Part shown: one piece after another, positions 45,202 through 53,242 of the stretch
How positions within the stretch are numbered: the stretch's first letter is position 1
Layout: every line of letters starts with the position of its first letter
NCBI RefSeq assembly: GCF_000146185.1
Contig: NC_012780.1
Coordinates: forward strand, 496,001-560,000
Direction: 5' to 3'
Length of the DNA stretch: 64,000 nucleotides
Source: [Eubacterium] eligens ATCC 27750
GTDB taxonomy: Bacteria; Bacillota; Clostridia; Lachnospirales; Lachnospiraceae
The notes under the pieces: generated by a model
Database searches by the model: none
The model's input: only the letters and a program-made list of their open reading frames with translations
What the model was told of the DNA's origin: nothing
Made by a program: the position numbers and the translations under genes

Positions 45202-45534
45202 ATGACAGCAATTGAAAAATATGTAGAAGCAATGGAAAACAAAGATTACGCAGGACTTGCCAATCTCTTTTCTCCAGACGGAATAATCAATGATTATTGT
45301 ACTAACTCAGCAGCCCAGAACGAATATCATATATATGGACGTGAAGCTATCAACATGTTCTTCCGTAACAAGTTCGGCTTCCGCAAATACTCTATCTTAG
45401 ATGGTGAAGTTGTGAATTCTACCCAGGCAGAATTCATCGCTAACTTCGGCGGTTACAACATCATGGCCATCGCTACAGTCCGTGAAGTAACAGAAGATGG
45501 GCTTATCAAGAGACTTACTGTAAGACCTAAGTAA
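45202..45534 (+). CDS. SnoaL-like / NTF2-fold small protein
   Basis: A 110-residue protein with the SnoaL/NTF2 pattern: helical start (AIEKYVEAMENKDYAGLANLFSPDGII) followed by a curved beta sheet (GREAINMFFRNKF, FIANFGGYNIMAIATVREV, LIKRLTVRP). Such cones act as isomerases, hydratases or binding proteins. It most likely works with the SDR in the same operon on a common small substrate. GGAGGGC precedes the ATG. Confidence 0.8.
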   Translation: MTAIEKYVEAMENKDYAGLANLFSPDGIINDYCTNSAAQNEYHIYGREAINMFFRNKFGFRKYSILDGEVVNSTQAEFIANFGGYNIMAIATVREVTEDGLIKRLTVRPK

Positions 45535-45564
45535 TTAAATATTAAAAATCGTGTATAACCAATC

Positions 45565-45622
45565 AGGGCATTTGAATTGCAAGTTAATCCCTTGCAATCC
45601 AAATGCCCTCATTTTTCTTTTT
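45565..45622 (+). terminator. Intrinsic terminator of the SDR/SnoaL operon
   Basis: GGGCATTTG and ATTGCAAG pair with CTTGCAAT and CAAATGCCC around a short loop; TTTTTCTTTTT follows. Confidence 0.88.
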
Positions 45623-45669
45623 AACATAAACAATAAACTTTTCAAGAGATGCCTTTTCTCTATCTCGAT

Positions 45670-45985
45670 GTCCAATCTGCCACTTTCTCGCAGTCGATTT
45701 GGACTTTCACTTACCTTCTATTCGCTTCTAGGTCCAATCGGTTATACCTGCGCGGACTTTTTGGACATCCACTTGGCTCTTGGATGCTTCAAAGTCCATT
45801 TTATTGTTCTGTCATGAATACTTTGGACTTTCTCTTGAATTTTCATCGTTTCAAGGTCCAATTCACCACTTTCTTGCAACTGTTTTGGACCTCCAACAGC
45901 CTTTTATCTGCTCCAAGGTCCAATCTGCCACTTTCTCGCAGTCGATTTGGACTTTCAGCAACCTTTTCTCTGCCTCAGCGTCCAA
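45670..45985. repeat. 62-bp-period hairpin array, GTCCAA/TTGGAC arms, six units (copy 2)
   Basis: Left arms start at 45670, 45732, 45794, 45856, 45918 and 45980: the period is exactly 62 bp five times running. Units 1-5 end in TTGGAC at 45704, 45766, 45828, 45890 and 45952, so each hairpin is exactly 35 nt and each linker 27 nt. Unit 6 has only the left arm. Units 1 and 5 are nearly identical through hairpin and loop (with an inner CTGC/GCAG stem), while units 2-4 have different loops. The pair outside the arm is A-T in unit 3, G-C in unit 4 and G-T in unit 5. Linkers are pyrimidine-rich (CCTTTTCTCTG-like). It lies between convergent genes, next to an azlD remnant. Confidence 0.92.
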
Positions 45986-46116
45986 TCCACAAAATCCCCG
46001 CACCAGCTTACTCACCCAACAAGCAAGTTTTACTCTTCCACCTGTATCTGACAGACCTTCATAGCTTCCAATGCATTGATGTGCGACTTAGGTGTAACTC
46101 CGGCACAGTATTCTAA

Positions 46117-46325
46117 TCACCTGAACACCAGTTGCACAAGCAGCATATAACATATCGTTCCGCCTGCGATAGAAACAAGCATCTGCTTTTTCCATTTGTG
46201 AAGAAGAACTGTCACAATAATTGCTATCAGTTCTGACAATCCATAACTGTAGCCTGTCACATTAACATTGCATATATGAGATAGAATTTCTTCCACCCCA
46301 TATTCTTGAACTTGTCAAGCATTGC
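46117..46325 (-). pseudogene. azlD: Remnant of azlD (branched-chain amino acid exporter small subunit)
   Basis: On the - strand the frame ending at 46117 reads ...VTGYSYGLSELIAIIV, then TVLLHKWKKQMLVSIAGG and TICYMLLVQLVFR-stop, which is the C-terminal half of AzlD. Only about 60 codons are in frame; no start codon with a ribosome site precedes it, the N-terminal half is missing or frameshifted near 46300, and no azlC is present. It is a decayed gene, bounded on its left by the 62-bp hairpin array. Confidence 0.7.
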
Positions 46326-46366
46326 TGCTAAATTACTCCATCTGTAAATATATTCAAATCTGTATT

Positions 46367-46828
46367 TTAATACAGATTGACCTGTTTTTCCACAAGTCTG
46401 CTGCCTTCATACTTAAGCTTTATCGAGAAAAATCTCTCCTCCCCCGAAAGAAGAAGGTTAAGAAATACCCTGTCACCCTCCCATGTCGGAAGCTCGGGAA
46501 CTTCTTCTTTATCAACCCAAGCCAGTTCTCCTTCATCACATTCAATAAGCTCACCTGTAAAGCCATCTGCCGTAAATACACACATAAGCTCTGGCTCACA
46601 TTCATTACTTATAAATGTTACAAGCCCGCGGAATCTGTATGAAGTAAGCGTAAGACCTGTTTCTTCCTTTACCTCACGCACAAGACATTCCTCAGGAGTC
46701 TCCTGATTCTCAGCATGTCCGCCTACTCCAATCCATTTACCTTCATTAATATCATTATGCTTTTTCACTCTGTGAAGCATAAGATACTTCCCGTCCTTCT
46801 CTATATAACATAAAGTTGTAGTTATCAT
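46367..46828 (-). CDS. NUDIX hydrolase (MutT-like)
   Basis: A 153-residue protein with a complete NUDIX box: GGHAENQETPEECLVREV followed by KEETGL, giving the Mg2+-binding REVKEE core. The overall form (CYIEKDGKYLMLHRVKK, then KWIGVGGH) resembles MutT/8-oxo-dGTP diphosphatases. The ATG at 46828 follows AAAGGTAG, which overlaps the left copy of the 22-bp repeat; a TTG one codon earlier is less likely. Last gene of the leftward GH95-amidase-NUDIX cluster. Its substrate cannot be fixed from sequence. Confidence 0.88.
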   Translation of the reverse strand: MITTTLCYIEKDGKYLMLHRVKKHNDINEGKWIGVGGHAENQETPEECLVREVKEETGLTLTSYRFRGLVTFISNECEPELMCVFTADGFTGELIECDEGELAWVDKEEVPELPTWEGDRVFLNLLLSGEERFFSIKLKYEGSRLVEKQVNLY

Positions 46829-46839
46829 CAATTCTACCT

Positions 46840-46861
46840 TTCATGTCCGATTTTTTCAATC
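46840..46861. repeat. 22-bp direct repeat, left copy
   Basis: On the - strand it starts GATTGAAAAAATCGG and ends in CATGAA, identical over 22 bases to 47833-47854. It lies between the amidase stop and the NUDIX start, and the two copies are 993 bp apart. Confidence 0.85.
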
Positions 46862-46865
46862 AAAT

Positions 46866-47816
46866 TCACCTTATAGATTCAATTATTGCCTCTGCATCTG
46901 CTTTCGCAAGTGCGTCAAGTTTTTCATTGGTACTGAGAAAATTTCTGTAATCTCCTTTATTACTCAAAAAAGCATGTTCAACAATAATAGAAGGAAGCCC
47001 TGCCTTGGTACCACAATACAACAATGTATAATAATCCGCTAGCGAACCATCAGGATATGTTTCTCCTACTGTTGTTACCCTCTGCAAAATTCCTCCGGTA
47101 TTTTCAGTATTCCAGTCATTGGCTATTGGAAGTCCTAACACATTTAATTTAGATATTATTGATTTAGCCATCCTCATCTCAGAATCATATACGCTTGCCA
47201 CCTTTGCATTTGATGGCTGATATCTGCTACAGCTCATAAGAACCATACAACCATGTGAATCAACCTCATCGGTACTTCTGCTGTTAACATGAACAGAAAC
47301 AAAATAATCTGCATTATTATCAACTGCATACTTAATACGGTTCGAAAGACTTAAATCATAATCACCGTTTCTTGTAAGAATAACCTTAACTCCTTCATTT
47401 TGTTCAAGATACCATTTCAGACTTGTTGCAATACGATAGTTAAGATTCTTCTCCATCACAAGAATTCCATCATATTCCTGCTTTGTTCCTTCACTGTCTC
47501 CACCATGACCCGGATCAATACATATAACAACCTGCTTTGGTTTTACTTCTTCTGTAGCATCAATATTTCCCTCTGCTACAGCTTCCACAGCATTTTCCAA
47601 AGTCGTCTCTTCCTCTGTACATTCTGTCTCTTCTGCAACTTCTTCCAGAGCTGTTTCCTCCTGTGTTGTCTCCTCAACAGTACTAATATCGGTCTGTGAT
47701 TCATACAAATGTGTCTCATCATGACTACTTTCCATATCTGTCGCAGCATTCTTTTTCCCACATGCACACATACATATAGTAACCATCACCATACAAAAAA
47801 ACAATTTCTTTTTCAT
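46866..47816 (-). CDS. Lipoprotein N-acetylmuramoyl-L-alanine amidase (Amidase_3)
   Basis: A 316-residue secreted cell-wall hydrolase. The N terminus is a lipoprotein signal (hydrophobic to MCAC, with Cys19 as the lipidated residue), then a Glu/Thr-rich linker to about residue 95. The catalytic domain has the zinc ligands in CIDPGHGGDSEG, VMEKNLN and SVHVNS, and the late Glu in IIVEHAFLSN. It cleaves the amide bond between MurNAc and L-Ala. The gene is bracketed by exact 22-bp direct repeats at 46840 and 47833, one being the 3' end of the GH95 gene, as if it had been inserted or arisen by a duplication. Start after GAAGGCG. Confidence 0.9.
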   Translation of the reverse strand: MKKKLFFCMVMVTICMCACGKKNAATDMESSHDETHLYESQTDISTVEETTQEETALEEVAEETECTEEETTLENAVEAVAEGNIDATEEVKPKQVVICIDPGHGGDSEGTKQEYDGILVMEKNLNYRIATSLKWYLEQNEGVKVILTRNGDYDLSLSNRIKYAVDNNADYFVSVHVNSRSTDEVDSHGCMVLMSCSRYQPSNAKVASVYDSEMRMAKSIISKLNVLGLPIANDWNTENTGGILQRVTTVGETYPDGSLADYYTLLYCGTKAGLPSIIVEHAFLSNKGDYRNFLSTNEKLDALAKADAEAIIESIR

Positions 47817-47820
47817 TATA

Positions 47821-50304
47821 TTACGCCTTCACTTCATGTCCGATTTTTTCAATCTCGTATTTCCCGCATACTATATTAATTTCATCAGCATTACCCCAGT
47901 CAAGACTTACATACACTTTCTTCTTATCAACATCCCACTTAAGTTCATCAATAGTTATTCCGCATCTTGTACGAAGTCCCTTAACCATGCCGCTTCCCAG
48001 CTTGTCTGACCATGCTGGAAGCAGTTCAATTGTGTGTTCATCCGAATATACAAGCATTTCATTAATAATTCCAACCAGTCCAAATGCGGTATCTGTACAA
48101 AACACGCCTTTGCTCCTGTCAGTATTGTGGTCTGTAAATAAAGTTGTGTAAAATATGTCACTGTGTACAAGCAGATTAAGCGTATCATATACAGCATCTG
48201 CATTTTTAAGACGAGCCTCTACTAACGCCTTATGTATCCAGCCATGTGAAGCAGTATCATCTTTTCCTTTATTCTCATGGTTTCTGTTAATGATTGCCTG
48301 GCGACACGCAGCTGCTAACTTACTGTCATGCTGAGTCTGCAAAGCCGGCCATGCCGGATAAAGATGGCTTATATGCCTGTGAGCATTATTCTCGCCATAC
48401 TCCTTCATAGACCATTCCTTAACTGCGCCTGACTCATCATACATAAAATCAGGTAACATTCTTAAGAGTGCTTCCGCCTCTGATACAGCCTGCTCATATC
48501 CATCAACCTTCGTATAATTAAGCATCTCCGTGTACATATTAATTACATCTTTAGCCGCGGAGATATCCATTGCTGCATTGGCAGTAATCGCACTATGATA
48601 TCCAAAAGGCTTATTCTCCGGTGAAAATGATGGAATAATAAGATAATGCTCACTCTCATTAAGGCTGCATTTACCCTTCTCATACCTTGCATTACCGTCT
48701 GTATCTGTGTAATACTCTGGATTTCCAATCTGTTTCCAGAAATTATAAGTCTTTTTAAGTAGTGGCTCATATACATCTTTTCTTACATCAAATGTATCTT
48801 TGCCGTACATCTTAATCAGCGCCACATCATCAGTTGTTATCACAGCGTCGCCGTAAGTCTGTAAGAATTCATATATAGGAATAAGTAACCAGCCCGCACC
48901 GGCATTCCAGTACTGGAATGGATAATTAATATCGTACTCTACCATCATTGCCCTGTGACCGTCAGTATTAACCGGAATCAGCACTGCATCCTTCATCCCA
49001 TACACCATTGCTGCATTGTTAACCCAGTCAGGTATCTGCCGCAAAATAAACCACATATAACCAACACCTGCTTCATACAACCCTGAGCCGTTCATTCCCG
49101 AAACCTGAATATTAACATTGGCATCCATTGTGTACGCACTTCTCCACAACAGATTCCACTCACCAACCCACAAGCCGCTGAGTCTTGGTGCTGTCGTTCC
49201 TGCGCATGCCTGCATTCCATACAGACCGTTATAATATAATTTCTCCAGCAGATGAGGCATAATGTCATATTCATTTTTCTGCAAGTGAAGCAGTTCTTCA
49301 TTAGCAGACTCGCAAAAATATCCGCCGTCAAGCTTAAGCTCTATATTCTTATGTTCTAAGCTTACCGGTTCTTCCGTTATATCGACACTGTTAACTTTGT
49401 TAATACATTTGTCTACCAGTGCAAATGTATCTTTGCCATTAACTCTGTACCTGAACTCACAATATTCCCCCAAATCATCTGTCCAGTCTGTGTAAGTTAT
49501 AAGTGTTATACTCTCTGCATGTGATATATTAATAACCGGCGCAGTCTCATCAATACAAGTGTACGCCCGGCTGTCTTTAGGCTTTGATGAAACCCTCATA
49601 TCACCATCTGTCAATATCCTTGTAACACCTGCAAATCCACCCTTTGCAAGCTCACTTCCCTCATATTCAGGATAATGCACAACCGTACCTATTATGTTAC
49701 CTCTTACAAATCTTGAATACAGCATATTTCTTTCAGGCGCAGGGATATTGTTCTTCTGGACTCCGAATTTCGGCATAGACTCAAAATCATCTATTGATAT
49801 CGACATATTCACAGACTTTTCAGATATTATTTTAGTTATAATCACATTCTGTTTTCTCGATACATATGTACTTTTTGAAACAGAAGCTCCGTCTGATTTA
49901 AATGTAGTATTTATTGTACCAGTCTTATAATCTGTCCATCTTCTGTAACCAGAAATATCCGGCTCTCCTTCAAGTGTCAGTCTTATCATATGGCCTGGAT
50001 GATAACAGTACATATTCGTTCTTTTTCTATCATGTATATTCCATGTATCATCAAAATTAATAACTGACTGTCTGGCTTCATCTAACTGTGCTGTAACATC
50101 GTAAGGCACATGCCTTGGCTCTTCCGATGGCATGACAAATTCAACATTCTGATATATAAGACTGTCCTCTATAGGCGCACATGATTCAAGCACGCCAAGC
50201 CTTCCATTACCTGCCACCATAGCCTCATGCCATGGTACATCCGTAACATTATAATCATCATAAGGTTTAATCTGACTGAACTTCTTTGAAAATGAACTAT
50301 ACAT
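47821..50304 (-). CDS. GH95-like glycoside hydrolase (alpha-L-fucosidase family)
   Basis: An 827-residue protein without a signal peptide. The N-terminal block WHEAMVAGNGRLGVLE is the family's opening. The middle (SGLWVGEWNLLWRSAYTMDANVNIQ) corresponds to the LQGxWN...YTxNxNxEMNYW region that carries substrate-binding Asn residues, here diverged, and HGWIHKALVEARL matches the later catalytic block. It is therefore a distant GH95 member; fucosidase or alpha-galactosidase activity on intracellular oligosaccharides is possible but the altered motif makes the substrate uncertain. Start at 50304 after AAAGGAAG; a longer frame overlaps the upstream gene. The last codons (IEKIGHE) coincide with the right 22-bp repeat. 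Confidence 0.75.
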   Translation of the reverse strand: MYSSFSKKFSQIKPYDDYNVTDVPWHEAMVAGNGRLGVLESCAPIEDSLIYQNVEFVMPSEEPRHVPYDVTAQLDEARQSVINFDDTWNIHDRKRTNMYCYHPGHMIRLTLEGEPDISGYRRWTDYKTGTINTTFKSDGASVSKSTYVSRKQNVIITKIISEKSVNMSISIDDFESMPKFGVQKNNIPAPERNMLYSRFVRGNIIGTVVHYPEYEGSELAKGGFAGVTRILTDGDMRVSSKPKDSRAYTCIDETAPVINISHAESITLITYTDWTDDLGEYCEFRYRVNGKDTFALVDKCINKVNSVDITEEPVSLEHKNIELKLDGGYFCESANEELLHLQKNEYDIMPHLLEKLYYNGLYGMQACAGTTAPRLSGLWVGEWNLLWRSAYTMDANVNIQVSGMNGSGLYEAGVGYMWFILRQIPDWVNNAAMVYGMKDAVLIPVNTDGHRAMMVEYDINYPFQYWNAGAGWLLIPIYEFLQTYGDAVITTDDVALIKMYGKDTFDVRKDVYEPLLKKTYNFWKQIGNPEYYTDTDGNARYEKGKCSLNESEHYLIIPSFSPENKPFGYHSAITANAAMDISAAKDVINMYTEMLNYTKVDGYEQAVSEAEALLRMLPDFMYDESGAVKEWSMKEYGENNAHRHISHLYPAWPALQTQHDSKLAAACRQAIINRNHENKGKDDTASHGWIHKALVEARLKNADAVYDTLNLLVHSDIFYTTLFTDHNTDRSKGVFCTDTAFGLVGIINEMLVYSDEHTIELLPAWSDKLGSGMVKGLRTRCGITIDELKWDVDKKKVYVSLDWGNADEINIVCGKYEIEKIGHEVKA
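47833..47854. repeat. 22-bp direct repeat, right copy (inside the GH95 3' end)
   Basis: Identical to 46840-46861. In the GH95 frame it encodes IEKIGHE just before the last three codons. If recombination joined the two copies, the GH95 frame would continue to AGG-TAG, giving a protein ending HER instead of HEVKA, and the NUDIX start would follow five bases later. Confidence 0.85.
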
Positions 50305-50320
50305 TTTTAGACTTCCTTTT

Positions 50321-50722
50321 CTACTTATCTTGTTTTTCTTCTTTCTCTTCAGTTCCAAATGATTCAGCGTAAAGAAACTTATGTGTTGCAAATAATCCTG
50401 CAATTGCAGCCACCCCTGCCAGTACCTCAAATCCCGATACATGTCCTACTATCATCTGCCTTGCAATAGCAAAAAGCAGAACTTCAATAACCGTACCCGG
50501 AGTATGAGTGCAAAGCATCTTTACAAACTCAACTCCAATTGCAAATGTCATAACATTCTCAAGGAAGTACTCAAGCGTGGCATTATCACATCCTATTCCC
50601 AGTACACTTTCCACAATAAATTTTCCTGCAAGAAATATTATAGCTATCAGTAAAAATGCAGATAACACAATCTCAATATATGAAGCAGCCTGCTGCATAA
50701 ATTTTCTTAATTTCATTTTCAT
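50321..50722 (-). CDS. PsiE-like small membrane protein
   Basis: A 133-residue protein with four likely spans (about residues 15-38, 56-72, 76-92 and 95-112) and an acidic tail. The segment EFVKMLCTHTPGTVIEVLLFAIARQMIV resembles the phosphate-starvation-inducible PsiE family, whose role is unknown. It starts after AAAGGAT, 16 bases upstream of the GH95 gene, and is the first gene of the leftward cluster. Confidence 0.7.
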   Translation of the reverse strand: MKMKLRKFMQQAASYIEIVLSAFLLIAIIFLAGKFIVESVLGIGCDNATLEYFLENVMTFAIGVEFVKMLCTHTPGTVIEVLLFAIARQMIVGHVSGFEVLAGVAAIAGLFATHKFLYAESFGTEEKEEKQDK

Positions 50723-50870
50723 AGGGTAAACTATCCTTTCAATTAATTTTATATATAGTGCCTTATTTAAGCATTAATTATATCTTATTCTTAATAATTA
50801 AGCAATTGTGCCCCTATCGCTTTCATTAAATAATTCAATATAATTATATAGTGAATGTGCATAATTTTAT

Positions 50871-50952
50871 TTGACTTTCATAATGTTTTTTAGTAAACTT
50901 TAACAAGTTGGTGTTTTGAAATATGATAATAAATGACGCCACATTTATTATC
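50871..50952 (+). promoter_or_regulatory. Promoter and leader hairpin of the pyrophosphatase gene
   Basis: TTGACT at 50871-50876 and TAAACT at 50894-50899 are 17 bases apart. In the leader, GATAATAAAT at 50925-50934 pairs perfectly with 50943-50952 around an 8-base loop. The 100-base leader has no T-run, so the hairpin more likely affects mRNA stability or translation than termination. The rest of the 277-base gap between 50722 and 51000 shows nothing else. Confidence 0.6.
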
Positions 50953-50999
50953 TCTACAGGCACGCGTAACGGACATAATTTTTTAACGAGGAGAAAAAC

Positions 51000-53177
51000 A
51001 TGGAAGCTTTATTAATTCTAGTCATCGTTGCAGCCCTGCTTGCGCTCGGCTATGCAGCATTCAACTTCATCGGTGTTAAGAAACTTGATGAAGGAACAGA
51101 CCGTATGAAAGAAATCGCAGCAGCCATAAGAGTTGGTGCTAACGCATTTATTACATACGAGTATAAGATTATTGCAGTAGTAGTTGTTATTATTGCAATC
51201 GCATTTGCAGCTATATTCACTGTCCAGTATGGAGAATTCAGCTGGGAGCCATCTGTATGTTTCATGATTGGTGTTATCATGAGTGCATCAGCAGGCTGGG
51301 TAGGTATGAAGATTGCTACTTACGCTAATGTAAGAGTTTCTAATACAGCCCGCAACACTAAGAACATTGGTTCAACACTTAAGGTAGCTTTAAAAGGTGG
51401 CTCAGTTATGGGTCTCTGCGTTGGCGGTTTCGCACTTTTAGGACTTTTCCTTGTATACATCATATTTGGATTTGGTCTTAACATGCTTGACATTGAGGCG
51501 CTCCGTGGTGCTCATGTATTCACACAGTGTCTTTCATGCTACGCACTTGGCTGCTCTATTGTTGCTATGTTTAACCGTGTTGGTGGCGGTATATATACTA
51601 AGGCAGCTGATATGGGAGCTGACCTTGTTGGTAAGACAGAAGCACACATCCCTGAAGATGATCCAAGAAATCCTGCCACTATCGCAGATAACGTTGGTGA
51701 TAATGTAGGTGATGTTGCCGGACTTGGTTCTGACCTTCTTGAATCATTTGTTGGAGCTATATCTTCAGCAATTATTCTTGCAGTAAGTCTTTACCTTTCA
51801 AATGTAGCTAATAACCTTGAAGTTTCAGACGAAATGCTATCTAAAATGATGTATTTCCCACTTGTATTCGCTGCAATCGGACTTATCGCATCTATTCTTG
51901 GTATCGCTTATGTTCTCTTAAAGAAGGGTTCTGATAATCCTCACAGAGATCTTAATATCTCAACATGGAGTGCTGCCGGAATTACAATTATCGGCGGATT
52001 CGTTGCTACATATCTGTTATTCAATGGCGAGAATGCAGATATTCTTAAGGTTGCAGGATTTAACATTGGTTTCATATCACCTTGGATTGCTGCTTCACTT
52101 GGCGTAGTGAGTGGTGTTATCATCGGTGGTATCGCAGAATACTATACAAGTTATGATTACAAGCCAACACAGACAATTGCACAGGCTTCTAAGGAAGGTG
52201 CAGCTTTAACTATTACACAGGGTCTTTCAGTTGGTATGAAGTCTTGTATGTACCCACTTATTGTTTTAGGTATTACAACTTATGTTTCATACGCAGTTTC
52301 AGGCATGTTCGGTATTGCTATGGCTGCCGTAGGTATGCTTTCATTCGTATCAGCAACTGTTTCTGTTGATACTTATGGACCAATCTCTGATAATGCCGGT
52401 GGTATTGCAGAAATGTCAGAGCTCGAACCTGAGGTAAGAGAAATTACTGATAAGCTTGATTCCGTTGGTAATACAACTGCTGCCATCGGTAAAGGCTTTG
52501 CTATCGGTTCAGCTTCACTTGCAGCACTTTCACTTATGGTTAGTTTCCTTTATGCATTCCAGCCAGAGGGAAGCAGCCTCGACCTTAACTTCACTAACCC
52601 ACTTATTCTTGCCGGTGCTTTAGTTGGTGGTGCTCTTCCATATCTGTTCTCAGGTATGCTTATTGAAGCCGTTGCCAATGCTGCCCGTAAGATGGTTGAA
52701 GAAGTAAGAAGACAGTTCAGAGACATTCCTGGTATCCTTGAAGGAAAGGCTAAACCAGACTATAAGACATGTATTGAGATATCATCTCAGGGTGCATTAA
52801 AGGAAATGCGTATGCCAGCTATCATCTCAATCATCTTCCCTGTAATTGCCGGATTCCTTTTCGGACCTTACTTCGTAGGCGGTCTTCTTATCGGTGCCAC
52901 TCTTTCAGCTATCATGCTTGCCATCTTTACAGGTAACGCTGGTGGTGCGTGGGATAACGGTAAAAAGTACATCGAATCAGGTGCTATTGAAGGACAGGGC
53001 AAAGGCTCTCCAGCACATGATGCAGCCGTTGTTGGTGATACTGTAGGTGATCCATTAAAGGATACTGTAGGACCATCTCTTGATATCCTTATCAAGATTA
53101 TGTCTACTGTTTCACTCGTTGCCGCAGTAATGTTCTACAACTACAATCTACTTTACCTTATCTTTGGTATAAAATAA
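51000..53177 (+). CDS. hppA: Membrane-bound pyrophosphatase, K+-dependent type (H+ or Na+ pump)
   Basis: A 725-residue protein with about sixteen spans, the usual length. The PPi-binding motifs are present: ADMGADLVGKTE, the DNVGDNVGDVAGLGSDLLESF region and the late DNGKKYIE / DTVGDPLKDT. The sequence GNTTAAIGKGFAIGSA has Ala and Gly at the two positions that are Lys and Thr in K+-independent enzymes, which marks the K+-dependent class. That class includes Na+ pumps, H+ pumps and dual pumps; which applies here is not settled by inspection. GAGGAG precedes the ATG. It would store energy from biosynthetic PPi as an ion gradient. Confidence 0.95.
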   Translation: MEALLILVIVAALLALGYAAFNFIGVKKLDEGTDRMKEIAAAIRVGANAFITYEYKIIAVVVVIIAIAFAAIFTVQYGEFSWEPSVCFMIGVIMSASAGWVGMKIATYANVRVSNTARNTKNIGSTLKVALKGGSVMGLCVGGFALLGLFLVYIIFGFGLNMLDIEALRGAHVFTQCLSCYALGCSIVAMFNRVGGGIYTKAADMGADLVGKTEAHIPEDDPRNPATIADNVGDNVGDVAGLGSDLLESFVGAISSAIILAVSLYLSNVANNLEVSDEMLSKMMYFPLVFAAIGLIASILGIAYVLLKKGSDNPHRDLNISTWSAAGITIIGGFVATYLLFNGENADILKVAGFNIGFISPWIAASLGVVSGVIIGGIAEYYTSYDYKPTQTIAQASKEGAALTITQGLSVGMKSCMYPLIVLGITTYVSYAVSGMFGIAMAAVGMLSFVSATVSVDTYGPISDNAGGIAEMSELEPEVREITDKLDSVGNTTAAIGKGFAIGSASLAALSLMVSFLYAFQPEGSSLDLNFTNPLILAGALVGGALPYLFSGMLIEAVANAARKMVEEVRRQFRDIPGILEGKAKPDYKTCIEISSQGALKEMRMPAIISIIFPVIAGFLFGPYFVGGLLIGATLSAIMLAIFTGNAGGAWDNGKKYIESGAIEGQGKGSPAHDAAVVGDTVGDPLKDTVGPSLDILIKIMSTVSLVAAVMFYNYNLLYLIFGIK

Positions 53178-53196
53178 TATTCCGTATAAAGGAGTT

Positions 53197-53235
53197 GGGG
53201 CGACAGACCATAAAGGTCTGCCGCCCCTGTTTTTA
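53197..53235. terminator. Intrinsic terminator after hppA
   Basis: GGGGCGACAGACC pairs with GGTCTGCCGCCCC (one mismatch) around TAAA-type loop, followed by GTTTTTAT. It lies between convergent genes. Confidence 0.85.
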
Positions 53236-53242
53236 TGTATAT

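Noticed and set aside
40961..45985. CRISPR arrays
   Set aside because: The period (35 + 27) is CRISPR-like, but only two 6-bp arms per unit are conserved, the rest of each unit varies, and no cas gene is in the window.
45649..46116. A 155-codon open frame across the 62-bp array and the azlD remnant
   Set aside because: The 62-bp period is not a multiple of three, so repeated words appear in different frames (SATFSQSIWTF, then LPLSRSRFGLS). There is no ribosome site, and conservation follows hairpin arms, not codons.
50304..50442. Longer N terminus for the GH95 protein
   Set aside because: It would overlap the upstream PsiE-like gene out of frame and is Lys/Gln-rich without family similarity; AAAGGAAG fits the start at 50304.
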